Notes under the pieces: generated by a model
What the model saw: only the letters and a program-made list of their open reading frames with translations
Database searches by the model: none
Told to the model about the DNA's origin: nothing
Translations under genes and position numbers: made by a program
Origin: Rathayibacter sp. VKM Ac-2804
GTDB lineage: Bacteria > Actinomycetota > Actinomycetes > Actinomycetales > Microbacteriaceae
Length of the DNA: 64,000 nucleotides
NCBI RefSeq assembly: GCF_009866655.1
Contig: NZ_CP047420.1
Span: forward strand, 930,001 to 994,000
Reading direction: 5' to 3'
Shown here: positions 25,094 to 34,304 of the stretch, one piece after another
Numbering within the stretch: position 1 is the first letter of the stretch
How the letters are laid out: each line of letters opens with the position of its first letter

Positions 25094-28000
25094 ATGGAGA
25101 AGTCGACGTCCTCAGCCGTGCCCGGGAACGACCCGGAGCAGGAGGAGACGAGCGACGCACAGGACGAGACGATCGAGCCGGACGAGAAGATCGACCGCCA
25201 CGCCCTGAGCGACACCGGCCAGTACCAGACGGGCGTGGCGCTCCGGCTGCCCCGGCAGAAGCCCGAGTTCGACACCGAGGCGCCGGTCCTCGCCCGCGTC
25301 GAGGCGCTGGTGCGCCGCTGGCTGGTGCGCAGCCGCGCCTTCCCGGTCGATCCCGCGGCGCAGCGCCTCGCCGGCGTGCTGCAGGACCCGAACGGCCTCG
25401 ACTTCACCGTCGGCTTCGTCGACGGGGTCGCCCGCCCGGAGGACCCGGTCGTCGCGGCCGAGAACCTCGCCGCGCTGACCGCGAAGACGCCGGCGTTCCT
25501 CCCCTCCTACCTGCGTGCGGCGGTCGCGACCGGCGGCGCCGTCGGTCCGGTGCTGCCGTGGATCGTCGTCCCGGCGGCGCGCCAGGTGCTGCGCCGGATG
25601 GTCGGCCACCTCGTCGTCGACGCGTCCGACGCTCGGCTCGGCGCGGCGATCCGCCGGCTGCGCGAGGGCGGCGACCGCCTCAACCTCAACCTGCTCGGCG
25701 AGGCCGTGCTCGGCGAGCGCGAGGCCGACCGGCGCTTGGCGGGCACCCTGCGCCTGCTCGAGCGCCCCGACGTCGACTACGTGAGCATCAAGGTCTCGAG
25801 CATCGCCAGCCAGCTCTCGATGTGGGCGTTCGACGAGGCCGTGGACCGCGTCGTCGAGCGGCTCACCCCGCTCTACCAGCTGGCCGCGGCGAGCCCGGAG
25901 CCGAAGTTCATCAACCTCGACATGGAGGAGTACAGGGACCTCGACCTCACGGTCGCGGTGTTCCGCCGCCTCCTCGAGCAGCCGGGGATGCAGCAGCTCG
26001 AGGCGGGCATCGTCCTGCAGGCGTACCTGCCCGACGCCCTCGGCGTGCTGATGTCGCTGACGGAGTGGGCGACCGAGCGGCGGCGGCTCGGCGGCGCTCC
26101 GATCAAGGTCCGCGTCGTGAAGGGCGCGAACCTCGCGATGGAGCGGGTGGACGCGGCGCTCCACGACTGGCCGCTCGCGACGGTCGGCAGCAAGGCCGAG
26201 GCCGACACCAACTACAAGCGGCTGCTGGACTACGCGCTGCGCCCCGAGCGCGCGGACGCGGTGCGGATCGGCGTGGCCGGCCACAACCTCTTCGACATCG
26301 CCTGGGCGTGGATCACCGCGAACGAGCGCGGCGTCGCCGACGCGGTGGACTTCGAGATGCTGCTCGGCATGGCGACCGGGCAGGCGCGCGCCGTCCGCGA
26401 GGACGTGGGCCGGCTCCTGCTCTACACGCCGGTCGTGCACCCGCACGAGTTCGACGTCGCGATCTCGTACCTGATCCGCCGGCTGGAGGAGAACTCGAGC
26501 CCCGAGAACTTCCTCTCGGCCGTCTTCGAGCTCGAGGACGAGAGCGTGCTCCAGCGCGAGCTCGGCCGGTTCCGCGCGTCGCTCGAGGCGCTCGACGACG
26601 CGGTGCCGACCCCGAACCGCACGCAGGACCGCCTGCGCGAGTGGGCGTCGGGCTCGGGCCTGCGTCTCGTGCGGGAGCACGCCGGCGCGGGCGCCCGGGT
26701 GCAGGACCCGGCCGCCGAGGGCCTCACCGAGGCGGTGCTGGGCCTGCGCCGCGGCTCCGGAGCGACGGCGGCGACGAGCGCGTTCCGCAACGAGCCCGAC
26801 ACCGACCCCGCACTGCCGGGCAACCGCCGCTGGGCGCGGCTGATCACCGACCGCATCGCGCGGTCGACCATCGGCGCCCTCGCGGCCGACCGCGCCCGGA
26901 TCACCGACGCGGCCGAGCTGCAGGAGCTGCTGCGCAGAGTCGCCCTCCGGGCGGAGCGCTGGGGCGAGCGCCTCGGCTACGACCGCGCCGCGATCCTCGA
27001 CCGGGCGGGGCTCGCGCTCGCCGCCAACCGCGACCGGCTGATCGAGGTGATGGCGTCGGAGACCGGCAAGACGGTCGCCGAGGCCGACCCCGAGGTGTCC
27101 GAGGCGATCGACTTCGCCCACTACTACGCCACCCGCGCCCGCGAGCTGGACGCCGTCGGCGGCGCCACCTTCGTGCCCGAGCGCGTCACCGTGGTCGCGC
27201 CGCCGTGGAACTTCCCGGTCGCCATCCCGGCCGGCTCGATCCTCGCGGCGCTCGCCGCGGGGTCGGGAGTCGTCGTCAAGCCGGCACCGCAGGCCCGGCG
27301 CTCGGCGGCGGTGCTCGTCGAGGCGCTCTGGGACGCCGGGATCCCGCAGGACCTCGTCGCGCTCGTCGACCTCGACGAGGAGACGCTCGGCCGCGCCCTG
27401 ATCACCGACCCGCTGGTCGACAGGGTGCTGCTCACCGGCTCCTACGAGACCGCGAAGCTCTTCCGCTCCTGGCGGCCCGACCTGCCGCTGCTCGCCGAGA
27501 CCAGCGGCAAGAACGCGATCGTCGTCACCCCGCACGCGGACTACGACCTCGCCGTCGCCGACATCGTGCGGAGCGCGTTCGGGCACGCCGGGCAGAAGTG
27601 CTCGGCCGCCTCGCTCGTGATCCTCGTCGGCTCGGTCGCCCGCTCGAAGCGGTTCCGCGCGCAGCTGGTCGACGCCGTCACCTCGCTCCGGGTCGGCTGG
27701 CCGAGCGACCCCGCCGCCGCGATGGGCCCGCTGATCGAGAAGCCGACCGGCAAGCTCGCGCACGCGCTGACCACCCTCGGCGCCGGGGAGTCCTGGCTCG
27801 TCGAGCCGAAGAGCCTCGACGACACCGGCCGGCTGTGGTCGCCGGGTGTGCGCGAGGGCGTGACCGAGGACAGCTACGCCCACCTGACCGAGTTCTTCGG
27901 CCCGGTGCTCGGGATCATGCACGCGGCGACCCTCGAGGACGCGATCCGCCTGCAGAACGCCACCGACTACGGGCTCACCGCCGGGCTGCACTCGCTGCAC

Positions 28001-29032
28001 TCGGACGAGCTCGCCCTCTGGCTCGACTCGGTCGAGGCCGGCAACCTCTACGTCAACCGCGGCATCACCGGGGCGATCGTGCGCCGCCAGCCGTTCGGCG
28101 GCTGGAAGCGCTCGTCGGTCGGCGGCGGGGCGAAGGCCGGCGGCCCGAACCACCTGATCGGGCTCGGCTCGTGGAAGCCCTCGCCGGCCCGACCGTCGAC
28201 GACGCTGCACCTGCGCGGGCTGGACGACCGCGCCCGGCAGTTCATCGAGGCCGCGCAGTCCTCGCTGCAGTTCGAGCAGTTCGACCTGCTGCGCCGCTCG
28301 GCGCTCTCGGACCAGCTCGCCTGGGCGACCGAGTTCGGCGTCGTCACCGACATCTCGAAGGTCGGCGTCGAGCGCAACCTGTTCCGCTACCTGCGCGTGC
28401 CGGTCGCCGTGCGGCTCGCCGACGGCGGCGACCTCGGCGAGCTCCTGCGCGTCATCGCCGCGGGGCTGCTCGTGCGGGCGCGGCTCGACGTCTCGACGTC
28501 GATCCCGCTGCCGCCCAAGGTGGCCGGGATGCTCGCCGGAGACGAGCTGCTCGAGATGGCGGGCCTGGCGCCGAAGGTGGTCGTGGAGTCGGATGCGCAG
28601 TGGCTCGCCCGCGCCGCGGCCGGCCGGATCACCGCGTCGCGCATCCGGATCGTCGGCGACATCGTCTCGGACCGGGTGGACGCCTTCGGCGGACCGCAGG
28701 GCGGCACCGCGCCCTCCCTCGGCCCGGACGCCTCGGCCGAGGTGCTGCAGGTCGCCCGCGACTCCACCCGCTCGTTCACCGACGTGGTCAGCGGGATGAC
28801 CCGCGGCAGCACCGGCAAGCCCGTCCCGCTGGTGCGGGCGGACGGCTCGCGGGTGCCGCTCGCGACGGCGCTCGCCGAGGCGCTCGGCGGCTCGCCGGAC
28901 GTGGCGATCTACGCCGACCCCGTCACTCCGGCCGGCCGGGTCGAGCTGCTGCCGTTCCTCCGCGAGCAGTCCATCTCGATCACGAACCACCGCTTCGGCG
29001 CGCCGATCGACCTCTCCGACGACGTGCTGTGA
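25094..29032 (+). CDS. putA: Bifunctional proline dehydrogenase / delta-1-pyrroline-5-carboxylate dehydrogenase
   Basis: This 1312-residue enzyme oxidises proline to glutamate in two steps. Residues about 60-500 are the FAD proline dehydrogenase barrel, with VKGANLAMERVDAALHDWP and the conserved RRLEENSSPENF (RRLEE at 462-466). Residues about 590-1040 are an aldehyde dehydrogenase with VVAPPWNFPVAIPAGS, general-base Glu802 (AETSGKN) and catalytic Cys836 (GQKCSAAS). A further region of about 270 residues follows, as in long PutA proteins. No N-terminal ribbon-helix-helix DNA-binding domain is present, so it should not repress its own gene. The start follows TAGCCT by six bases. Confidence 0.95.
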   Translation: MEKSTSSAVPGNDPEQEETSDAQDETIEPDEKIDRHALSDTGQYQTGVALRLPRQKPEFDTEAPVLARVEALVRRWLVRSRAFPVDPAAQRLAGVLQDPNGLDFTVGFVDGVARPEDPVVAAENLAALTAKTPAFLPSYLRAAVATGGAVGPVLPWIVVPAARQVLRRMVGHLVVDASDARLGAAIRRLREGGDRLNLNLLGEAVLGEREADRRLAGTLRLLERPDVDYVSIKVSSIASQLSMWAFDEAVDRVVERLTPLYQLAAASPEPKFINLDMEEYRDLDLTVAVFRRLLEQPGMQQLEAGIVLQAYLPDALGVLMSLTEWATERRRLGGAPIKVRVVKGANLAMERVDAALHDWPLATVGSKAEADTNYKRLLDYALRPERADAVRIGVAGHNLFDIAWAWITANERGVADAVDFEMLLGMATGQARAVREDVGRLLLYTPVVHPHEFDVAISYLIRRLEENSSPENFLSAVFELEDESVLQRELGRFRASLEALDDAVPTPNRTQDRLREWASGSGLRLVREHAGAGARVQDPAAEGLTEAVLGLRRGSGATAATSAFRNEPDTDPALPGNRRWARLITDRIARSTIGALAADRARITDAAELQELLRRVALRAERWGERLGYDRAAILDRAGLALAANRDRLIEVMASETGKTVAEADPEVSEAIDFAHYYATRARELDAVGGATFVPERVTVVAPPWNFPVAIPAGSILAALAAGSGVVVKPAPQARRSAAVLVEALWDAGIPQDLVALVDLDEETLGRALITDPLVDRVLLTGSYETAKLFRSWRPDLPLLAETSGKNAIVVTPHADYDLAVADIVRSAFGHAGQKCSAASLVILVGSVARSKRFRAQLVDAVTSLRVGWPSDPAAAMGPLIEKPTGKLAHALTTLGAGESWLVEPKSLDDTGRLWSPGVREGVTEDSYAHLTEFFGPVLGIMHAATLEDAIRLQNATDYGLTAGLHSLHSDELALWLDSVEAGNLYVNRGITGAIVRRQPFGGWKRSSVGGGAKAGGPNHLIGLGSWKPSPARPSTTLHLRGLDDRARQFIEAAQSSLQFEQFDLLRRSALSDQLAWATEFGVVTDISKVGVERNLFRYLRVPVAVRLADGGDLGELLRVIAAGLLVRARLDVSTSIPLPPKVAGMLAGDELLEMAGLAPKVVVESDAQWLARAAAGRITASRIRIVGDIVSDRVDAFGGPQGGTAPSLGPDASAEVLQVARDSTRSFTDVVSGMTRGSTGKPVPLVRADGSRVPLATALAEALGGSPDVAIYADPVTPAGRVELLPFLREQSISITNHRFGAPIDLSDDVL

Positions 29033-29209
29033 CGTCTTCCGAGCCGCCCCCTGTGCGGCTCGGCGCGGTCGGCTCGCGGAGTGGGCGCGTTCCGCAGAGC
29101 GGGGTGCGTGCGGCTTCGTCGATTCGCTGGCACGCGAATCCGCGGATCGCCTCGTGAGTGGGCGCCGATTCGGAGGCGGGACGTCGCAAGGTCCTGCTCG
29201 CTTGCTTAC

Positions 29210-29235
29210 TTGTCGCGGCAACAAAGGGCTAGGCT
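29210..29235 (+). promoter_or_regulatory. Pseudo-palindrome and -10 element before the MarR gene
   Basis: TTGTCGCGGCAACAA (29210-29224) matches its own reverse complement at 12 of 15 positions. It lies just upstream of TAGGCT (29230-29235), which ends six bases before the MarR-gene ATG. A regulator bound there would block RNA polymerase, so autoregulation is likely. The rest of the gap after putA (29033-29209) shows nothing clear. Confidence 0.45.
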
Positions 29236-29241
29236 GGGGGG

Positions 29242-29814
29242 ATGGACGCCGGGGGAGTGGAAGCAGCGGGTGCTGACGGCACGCGCTGGCTCACGCAGGA
29301 GCAGCTCTCCGCGTGGCTGCGGTTCGTCGCGGTGGTCGAGCTGCTGCCCGGCGCGCTCGACACGCAGCTGCAGCGCGACGCGGGCCTGACCCACTTCGAG
29401 TACATGACCCTCGCGATGCTCTCCGAGGCGCCCGAGCGCGCGCTGCGGATGACGACGCTGGCCGCCCGCACGAACGCGACCCTCCCGCGGCTCTCGCACG
29501 TCGTCACCCGGCTGGCCGCCCGCGGCTACCTCGAGCGCCGGCCGTGCCCGACCGACGGGCGCGCGACCAACGCCGTCCTCACCGACGCCGGCCTGCAGAA
29601 GATCGTCGACACGGCGCCCGGCCACGTCGCCACGGTGCTCGCCGACGTGATCGACCCGCTCGACGCCGAGCAGATCCCGCAGCTCGCGGACATCATGACG
29701 CGGATGCTGACGCGCCTCGATCCGGAGGGCCGGATGACCGTCGACGCCGTCCGCTCGGCCCTCGGCGATCCCGCCCGGCCCGATCGCGACGACCCCGCCG
29801 ACCGCGACTGCTGA
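29242..29814 (+). CDS. MarR-family transcriptional regulator
   Basis: This 190-residue protein has a winged-helix core: LTHFEYMTLAMLSEAPERALRM, then the recognition helix TLAARTNATLPRLSHVVTRLAARG, then the wing YLERRPCPTDGRATNAVLT. Helices at both ends form the MarR dimer. The start is fixed by a TAGGCT -10 element six bases upstream. The 15-bp pseudo-palindrome before it is the best binding site. It may regulate itself and the DUF1905 gene 40 bases downstream, though that gene has its own -10 element. The ligand is unknown. Confidence 0.85.
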   Translation: MDAGGVEAAGADGTRWLTQEQLSAWLRFVAVVELLPGALDTQLQRDAGLTHFEYMTLAMLSEAPERALRMTTLAARTNATLPRLSHVVTRLAARGYLERRPCPTDGRATNAVLTDAGLQKIVDTAPGHVATVLADVIDPLDAEQIPQLADIMTRMLTRLDPEGRMTVDAVRSALGDPARPDRDDPADRDC

Positions 29815-29854
29815 GCCTCTGGTGGGCGGAACCGCCGCGTGCCATCCTCGACCC

Positions 29855-30286
29855 GTGCGCTACGCGACGACGCTCCTTCAGATCGGGAACAACACCGGCA
29901 TCGAGGTGCCGCCCGAAGTGCTCGACGCCCTCGGCGGCGGCAAGCGGCCGGCGGTGAGCGTCGTCGTCAGCGGCTACGCGTTCCGGGGCACGGTCGGCGC
30001 GATGGGCGGCCGCGCGCTGATCTCCTTCTCGTCCGACAAGCGCGCCGCGACGGGCCTCGCCGGCGGCGACCCGATCGAGGTCGACCTCGAGCTCGACACC
30101 GCCCCGCGCACCGTCGCCGTCCCGGAGGACCTCGCCGCCGCCCTCGACGCGGCCGGGGCCACCGCCGCCTTCGACGCGCTCTCGCCGAGCGCGCGGAAGG
30201 CCCACGTCAGCGCCGTCGAGGGCGCCAAGGCCGCCGAGACGCGCGCCCGCCGCGTCGCCGCGGTGGTGGCGAAGCTCGGCGGCTGA
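29855..30286 (+). CDS. DUF1905/YdeI-type protein
   Basis: This 143-residue cytoplasmic protein begins with a DUF1905 beta-barrel (YATTLLQIGNNTGIEVPPEV, then GGRALISFSSDKR and DPIEVDLELDTAPR) and ends with the YdeI/OmpD-associated helical motif (AFDALSPSARKAHVSAVEGA). The two-domain order is the common one for this family, whose function is unknown. GTG at 29855 was chosen over the upstream ATG at 29822 because CATCCT ends six bases before it and the family starts with this RYATTL strand. Confidence 0.75.
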   Translation: MRYATTLLQIGNNTGIEVPPEVLDALGGGKRPAVSVVVSGYAFRGTVGAMGGRALISFSSDKRAATGLAGGDPIEVDLELDTAPRTVAVPEDLAAALDAAGATAAFDALSPSARKAHVSAVEGAKAAETRARRVAAVVAKLGG

Positions 30287-30293
30287 CACCGGC

Positions 30294-30355
30294 GGATCTC
30301 GATACGCCCGCTGCGCGGGCTCCTCGATCAGCAGGACGGCGGGGCGTATCGAGAC
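30294..30355. repeat. Dispersed palindromic repeat, copy B
   Basis: GGATCTCGATACGCCCG at the left and GGGCGTATCGAGAC at the right form an inverted pair. The inner part is CTGCGCGGGCTCCTCGATCAGCA. It is closely similar to the copies at 49741-49835. Positioned eight bases after the stop of the DUF1905 gene. Confidence 0.75.
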
Positions 30356-30406
30356 TCGCCCCCGGAGTAGTCACAGCGGCTGACGCGCGGCCCGGCGACT
30401 GCTCGA

Positions 30407-30474
30407 TAGGCTGCCGAGCGGTGCGCCACGGGGGAGTGCCGCGGGCGCACGAGCGCCGGAGTCGGGGGACAGAC
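30407..30474 (+). promoter_or_regulatory. Promoter and leader of the MacA-like/MacB-like operon
   Basis: TAGGCT at 30407-30412 would start transcription near 30419, giving a leader of about 55 bases before the ATG at 30475. GGGGGACA upstream of the ATG may act as ribosome site. No -35 match is convincing. Confidence 0.4.
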
Positions 30475-31518
30475 ATGGGTGCGGTTCGACGATGGGTGTT
30501 CCCGATCCTGTGGCTGGTGGTGATCGGCGCGGTCGCGGTCGCGCTGGTGAAGATCGCCTTCTTCCCGGACGGGTCCGCCGAGGCCGATCCGACCGTTCCC
30601 ACGGGTGAGCTGACGGAGCCGACCGTCGTCGTCGGCCGGGGCACCGTCACCAATGACCTCACCCTGCAGGGCACCGTCGCCGCCGACCCGGCCGTGCCCG
30701 TCAAGGCGACCGCCGTCGGCACCGTCGACGACGTGTACATCACCCAGGGCGCCACCGTCGCCTCGGGCGACCTGATCTACGACATCCGCGTCGAGACCGT
30801 GCGCGAGCCGGTCGAGACCACCGGCCCCGACGGCCTCGTCACCGTCACCCAGCCGCCGCCCTCGGTCCGCTTCGAGCGCGTCTACGCCCCGGCGGCCGGC
30901 GTGCTCAGCGCCCTCGGCGTCATCCACGACCAGGCCGTCGCGGTCGGCGAGGTCACCGGCCAGGTCGCCCCGCCGACCTACGCCGTCACCGGCTCGATCG
31001 ACGCCGAGCAGCTGTACCGGATCCAGAACCGGCCGACCGAGGCGCAGATCGCCGTCACCGGCGGCCCGGCCGCCTTCACCTGCACCGGGCTCACCATCAC
31101 CACGCCGCTCGCGGGCGAGGGCGAGACGCCGACGGGCGAGACCGGCGGCACGGGCGCGACCGGCGGCTCCGGCACCAGCTTCCGCTGCCAGGTCCCCGGC
31201 GAGGTGACCGTGTTCCCCGGCCTCGCCGCCACTGTCACCCTCGCGGGCGGCCTCGCCGAGAACGTGCTCGTCGTGCCGACCACGGCGGTCGAGGGCACCG
31301 CCGAGTCGGGCGTCGTCTACCGCCTCGCCGAGGACGGCTCGACCGAGGAGGTCCCCGTGACCCTCGGTCTCACCGACGGCGTCAGCATCGAGGTCACCGG
31401 AGGCGTCGACGAGGGCGCCGAGCTGCTGCAGTTCGTCCCCGGCGCGGCCGCGGGCGAGGGCGAGCAGCTCGAGGGGAACTGCGTGCAGAACGCCGACGGC
31501 TCGGTCTACTGCTCGTGA
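30475..31518 (+). CDS. MacA-like membrane-anchored adaptor of an ABC exporter
   Basis: This 347-residue protein has one N-terminal transmembrane helix (about residues 7-27) and an extracellular part with the barrel-sandwich fold of membrane fusion proteins: LTLQGTVAADPAVPVKA, VYITQGATVASGDLIYDI, FERVYAPAAGVLSALG, and the later beta-barrel LVVPTTAVEGTAESGVVYR. No lipobox. Cysteines at TCTGL and RCQVPGE may form a disulfide around a Gly/Thr-rich loop. It is followed with a GTGA overlap by the ATPase and then by the permease. In Gram-positives such adaptors have no outer-membrane partner. Confidence 0.8.
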   Translation: MGAVRRWVFPILWLVVIGAVAVALVKIAFFPDGSAEADPTVPTGELTEPTVVVGRGTVTNDLTLQGTVAADPAVPVKATAVGTVDDVYITQGATVASGDLIYDIRVETVREPVETTGPDGLVTVTQPPPSVRFERVYAPAAGVLSALGVIHDQAVAVGEVTGQVAPPTYAVTGSIDAEQLYRIQNRPTEAQIAVTGGPAAFTCTGLTITTPLAGEGETPTGETGGTGATGGSGTSFRCQVPGEVTVFPGLAATVTLAGGLAENVLVVPTTAVEGTAESGVVYRLAEDGSTEEVPVTLGLTDGVSIEVTGGVDEGAELLQFVPGAAAGEGEQLEGNCVQNADGSVYCS

Positions 31519-32267
31519 CGGACGGACTCGCGACGGACGGGAAGCGCACGATCCTGCGGCTCGAGGGGATCCGCAAGGTCGTCCCGCTGCCCGACGCGCC
31601 TCCGCTGACCATCCTCGACGGCGTCGATCTCGAGGTCGGCGAGGGCGATCACGTCTCGGTCGTCGGGCGCAGCGGCTCCGGCAAGTCGACGCTCCTCAAC
31701 ATCCTCGGCCTGATCGACGAGCCGACCGAGGGGCGCATGCTGCTCGAGGGGAAGCCGACCGAGACGCTCTCCTCTCGGGCCCGGGCGCGGATCCGCGGCG
31801 GCAGCATCGGCTTCATCTTCCAGCAGTTCAATCTGCTCGAGGGCCGGACGGCCCGCGAGAACGTGATGACGCCGCTGCTCTACGCCACCGGCAGCGAGTT
31901 CTGGCGCCGCGCGGCGCTGGCCGCCGAGATGCTGGAGCGGGTCGGGCTCGGGCACCGGGTCGACTCGATGCCCGGCCGGATGTCCGGCGGCGAGCAGCAG
32001 CGGATCGCGATCGCGCGCGCCCTGGTGCGCCGCCCGCGGCTGATCCTCGCCGACGAGCCGACCGGCGCGCTCGACACCGACACGGGGGAGAGCGTGATGA
32101 GCCTGCTCGACGAGATCGCCCAGGAGTCCGGCTCGGCCCTGGTCACGATCACCCACGACCCGGCCATCGCGGCCAGGGCCGAGCGGCACTACCGGCTCGA
32201 CCACGGCAGGCTCAGCGCCTCGACGTCCGCGACCGCCGCCCCCGCGACGAGCTCGGGGCGGCACTGA
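31515..32267 (+). CDS. MacB/LolD-type ABC transporter ATP-binding protein
   Basis: This 250-residue ATPase has Walker A GRSGSGKST, the Q-loop GFIFQQFNLLEGRTARENV, the signature MSGGEQQRIAIARAL, Walker B LILADEPTGALD and the switch histidine in VTITHDP. The FQQFNLL Q-loop is typical of the MacB/LolD/FtsE group. The GTG start overlaps the adaptor stop by four bases. The stop shares a base with the ATG of the permease (TGATG). It powers the adaptor-permease exporter. Confidence 0.92.
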   Translation: MTDGLATDGKRTILRLEGIRKVVPLPDAPPLTILDGVDLEVGEGDHVSVVGRSGSGKSTLLNILGLIDEPTEGRMLLEGKPTETLSSRARARIRGGSIGFIFQQFNLLEGRTARENVMTPLLYATGSEFWRRAALAAEMLERVGLGHRVDSMPGRMSGGEQQRIAIARALVRRPRLILADEPTGALDTDTGESVMSLLDEIAQESGSALVTITHDPAIAARAERHYRLDHGRLSASTSATAAPATSSGRH

Positions 32268-33499
32268 TGGGCGGCCTCACCGGCGTCGTCGGCGCCATCG
32301 TCGAGGCGTGGACCGAGCTGCGCATCCACCGCGGCCGCGTGCTGCTCTCGCTGATCGGCGTGGCGGTGGCCGTCGCGGCCCTCACCGGCGTCGTCGCCGC
32401 GGGCGGGATCGCGCGCCAGGCGAACATCGAGGTGTCGGAGCGCAGCAGCGGCCGACCCGCCAGCCTCTTCCTCAGCGCGTACACCACCGGGCCCGAGGGC
32501 GTCGTCGACCCCGTCGTGATGCAGGCCGCGTGGGAGAAGGTGCTCGAGCGCTACCGCATCGACTACGCGAGCCGCACGACCTACGGCGGCACCCGCGTGC
32601 AGTTCGCGGACGGCGCCGTCGACGTCGGGATCACCGCCGTCGACCAGCCCTACGCCGAGATGCACCGGGTGGAGCTGGCGAGCGGCACCTGGTTCGCCGA
32701 GGGCGACGAGCGCCGTCTCGCTCCCGCGCTCGTGATCAACGAGGTCTTCTGGGAGCGCCTCGGGCGCCCGGATCTGCGCACCCACCCGACGGCGACGCTC
32801 CTCGGCGGGGAGCACGACACCACTGCCGTCGTGATCGGGGTGACGCCGTCCAACCAGTACGACACGACTCCGAGCGCGATGATGCTCGTCGACGCCTACT
32901 CGGCCGTCGCGCCCGAGGCGGACCCCGCGTTCGGCGGCCCGCAGCTGCCGAACTACGAGATGTGGGTGCCGCTCGAGATCGCGGACCCGCTGATCGAGGC
33001 CGTCAAGCGCGACGTCACGGCGGCGCTCGGCCCGGGCTTCGAGGCCGACGTCTACCGGCAGGACTACCTGAGCTACGACTCCGACCCCTTCGCGGTGCTC
33101 ACCTGGGTGATCGGCGGTGTCGCCGGGCTCGTGCTGGCGCTCGGTGCGCTCGGGCTGCTCAACATCGCGCTCGTCACCGTGCGGCAGCGGATCCGCGAGA
33201 TCGGCATCCGGCGCAGCTTCGGCGCCTCCTCGGGGCGGATCTTCTTCTCGATCATGATGGAGAGCGTCGTGGCGACGGTCGTCGCGGGCGTGGTCGGCGT
33301 GACGATCGCGGTGATCCTGGTGACGAACCCGTGGACCGTCGCCTTCGTCGAGGAGAACGGGATCAGCGACATCCCGCCGTTCCCGGTCGAGGCGGCGCTG
33401 CTCGGGCTCGGCGCGGCGACGCTGGTCGGCGCGCTCGCCGGGCTCGTGCCGGCGATCGTCGCGGTCCGGGTCAAGGTGATCGACGCGATCCGGTACTGA
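32267..33499 (+). CDS. MacB-like ABC transporter permease (FtsX domain)
   Basis: This 410-residue protein has one N-terminal helix (about residues 20-46), a long extracellular MacB_PCD-type domain and three C-terminal helices of the FtsX fold (about residues 278-300, 325-350, 372-395). The segment TVRQRIREIGIRRSFGASSGRIFFSI is the usual cytoplasmic coupling motif of the family (shown as RQRIREIGIRRSFGAS). It should move a peptide, lipid or drug out of the membrane together with the two upstream proteins. The substrate is unknown. Converges with the HAD gene. Confidence 0.88.
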   Translation: MGGLTGVVGAIVEAWTELRIHRGRVLLSLIGVAVAVAALTGVVAAGGIARQANIEVSERSSGRPASLFLSAYTTGPEGVVDPVVMQAAWEKVLERYRIDYASRTTYGGTRVQFADGAVDVGITAVDQPYAEMHRVELASGTWFAEGDERRLAPALVINEVFWERLGRPDLRTHPTATLLGGEHDTTAVVIGVTPSNQYDTTPSAMMLVDAYSAVAPEADPAFGGPQLPNYEMWVPLEIADPLIEAVKRDVTAALGPGFEADVYRQDYLSYDSDPFAVLTWVIGGVAGLVLALGALGLLNIALVTVRQRIREIGIRRSFGASSGRIFFSIMMESVVATVVAGVVGVTIAVILVTNPWTVAFVEENGISDIPPFPVEAALLGLGAATLVGALAGLVPAIVAVRVKVIDAIRY

Positions 33500-33508
33500 G
33501 GGCGCGGC

Positions 33509-34156
33509 TCAGGGCAGAGTCAGCACGAGCTCGTCGCCGTCGACGTCGACGCTCGCGTCGGAGTAGTGCGGGATGCGCGGCAGCCCGCGGGTGGTCTCGG
33601 ACTCGTGCGCTCCGACGACGACGACGCGCATGCCGGCGGCGAGGCCCGCGAGGATCCCGGCCTCCGCGTCCTCGAAGACGACCGCGTCGGCCGGGTCGAC
33701 GCCGAGGAGCCCGGCGGCCGCGAGATAGCCGTCGGGCGCGGGCTTGCCGTGCACGACGTCGTCGGCGGTGACGACGGCAGCGGGGGAGGGGACGCCCGCG
33801 GCGGCGAGGCGACCGGCGGCCAGCGCCGGACTCGCGGAGGTGACCAGCGCCACGCGGTCGCGGGGGATCGCCGCCAGGAAGTCGACGGCGCCCGGGATCT
33901 CGACGGTGCCCTCCGTGTGCTCGAGCTCGTAGGCGTTCAGCTCGCCGACGATCCCCGCCACGTCGCTGCCCGCGGGGGCGAAGCGGCGCACGCTGTCCTC
34001 CGCGCGGACCCCGTGCACGGCGCCGAGGACCAGGCTCGCGTCGAGTCCGAAGCGCTCGGCGAAGGAGCGCCAGATCGTCTCCACCACCGCGGTCGAGTCG
34101 ACGAGGGTGCCGTCCATGTCGAAGAGCAGGGCGCGGGCGCGGAGGGTGTGCGGCAT
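33509..34156 (-). CDS. HAD-family sugar phosphatase
   Basis: This 215-residue protein has motif I LLFDMDGTLVDST (nucleophile Asp13, acid Asp15), motif II LVTSASPALA, motif III VVHGKPAPDGYLAAA and motif IV VVFEDAEAGILAG, a complete subfamily IA HAD phosphatase with a helical cap. It resembles sugar-phosphate phosphatases of the YfbT/YniC group. CAGGAT ends six bases before the ATG at 34156. The longer upstream frame is Ser/Pro-rich and not part of the family. Confidence 0.85.
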   Translation of the reverse strand: MPHTLRARALLFDMDGTLVDSTAVVETIWRSFAERFGLDASLVLGAVHGVRAEDSVRRFAPAGSDVAGIVGELNAYELEHTEGTVEIPGAVDFLAAIPRDRVALVTSASPALAAGRLAAAGVPSPAAVVTADDVVHGKPAPDGYLAAAGLLGVDPADAVVFEDAEAGILAGLAAGMRVVVVGAHESETTRGLPRIPHYSDASVDVDGDELVLTLP

Positions 34157-34304
34157 GCGTCCATCCTGGCGGAGGCCCGTGCACGGCGTCCGCTCAGGCG
34201 GAGGAGAGGTCGCGGCAAGGCCGCGCCCAGGTGCGACCGGGGATCGCGGCGATACGCTCGACTCCGATGGCGGGCAGAGCGCCCGAAGGGGAGCGGAGGA
34301 CGCG

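Noticed and set aside
25112..29224. 1370-codon open frame on the minus strand opposite putA
   Set aside because: Arg/Glu/Val-rich shadow with no domain pattern. PutA on the plus strand has complete catalytic motifs. Long antisense frames are expected at this GC content.
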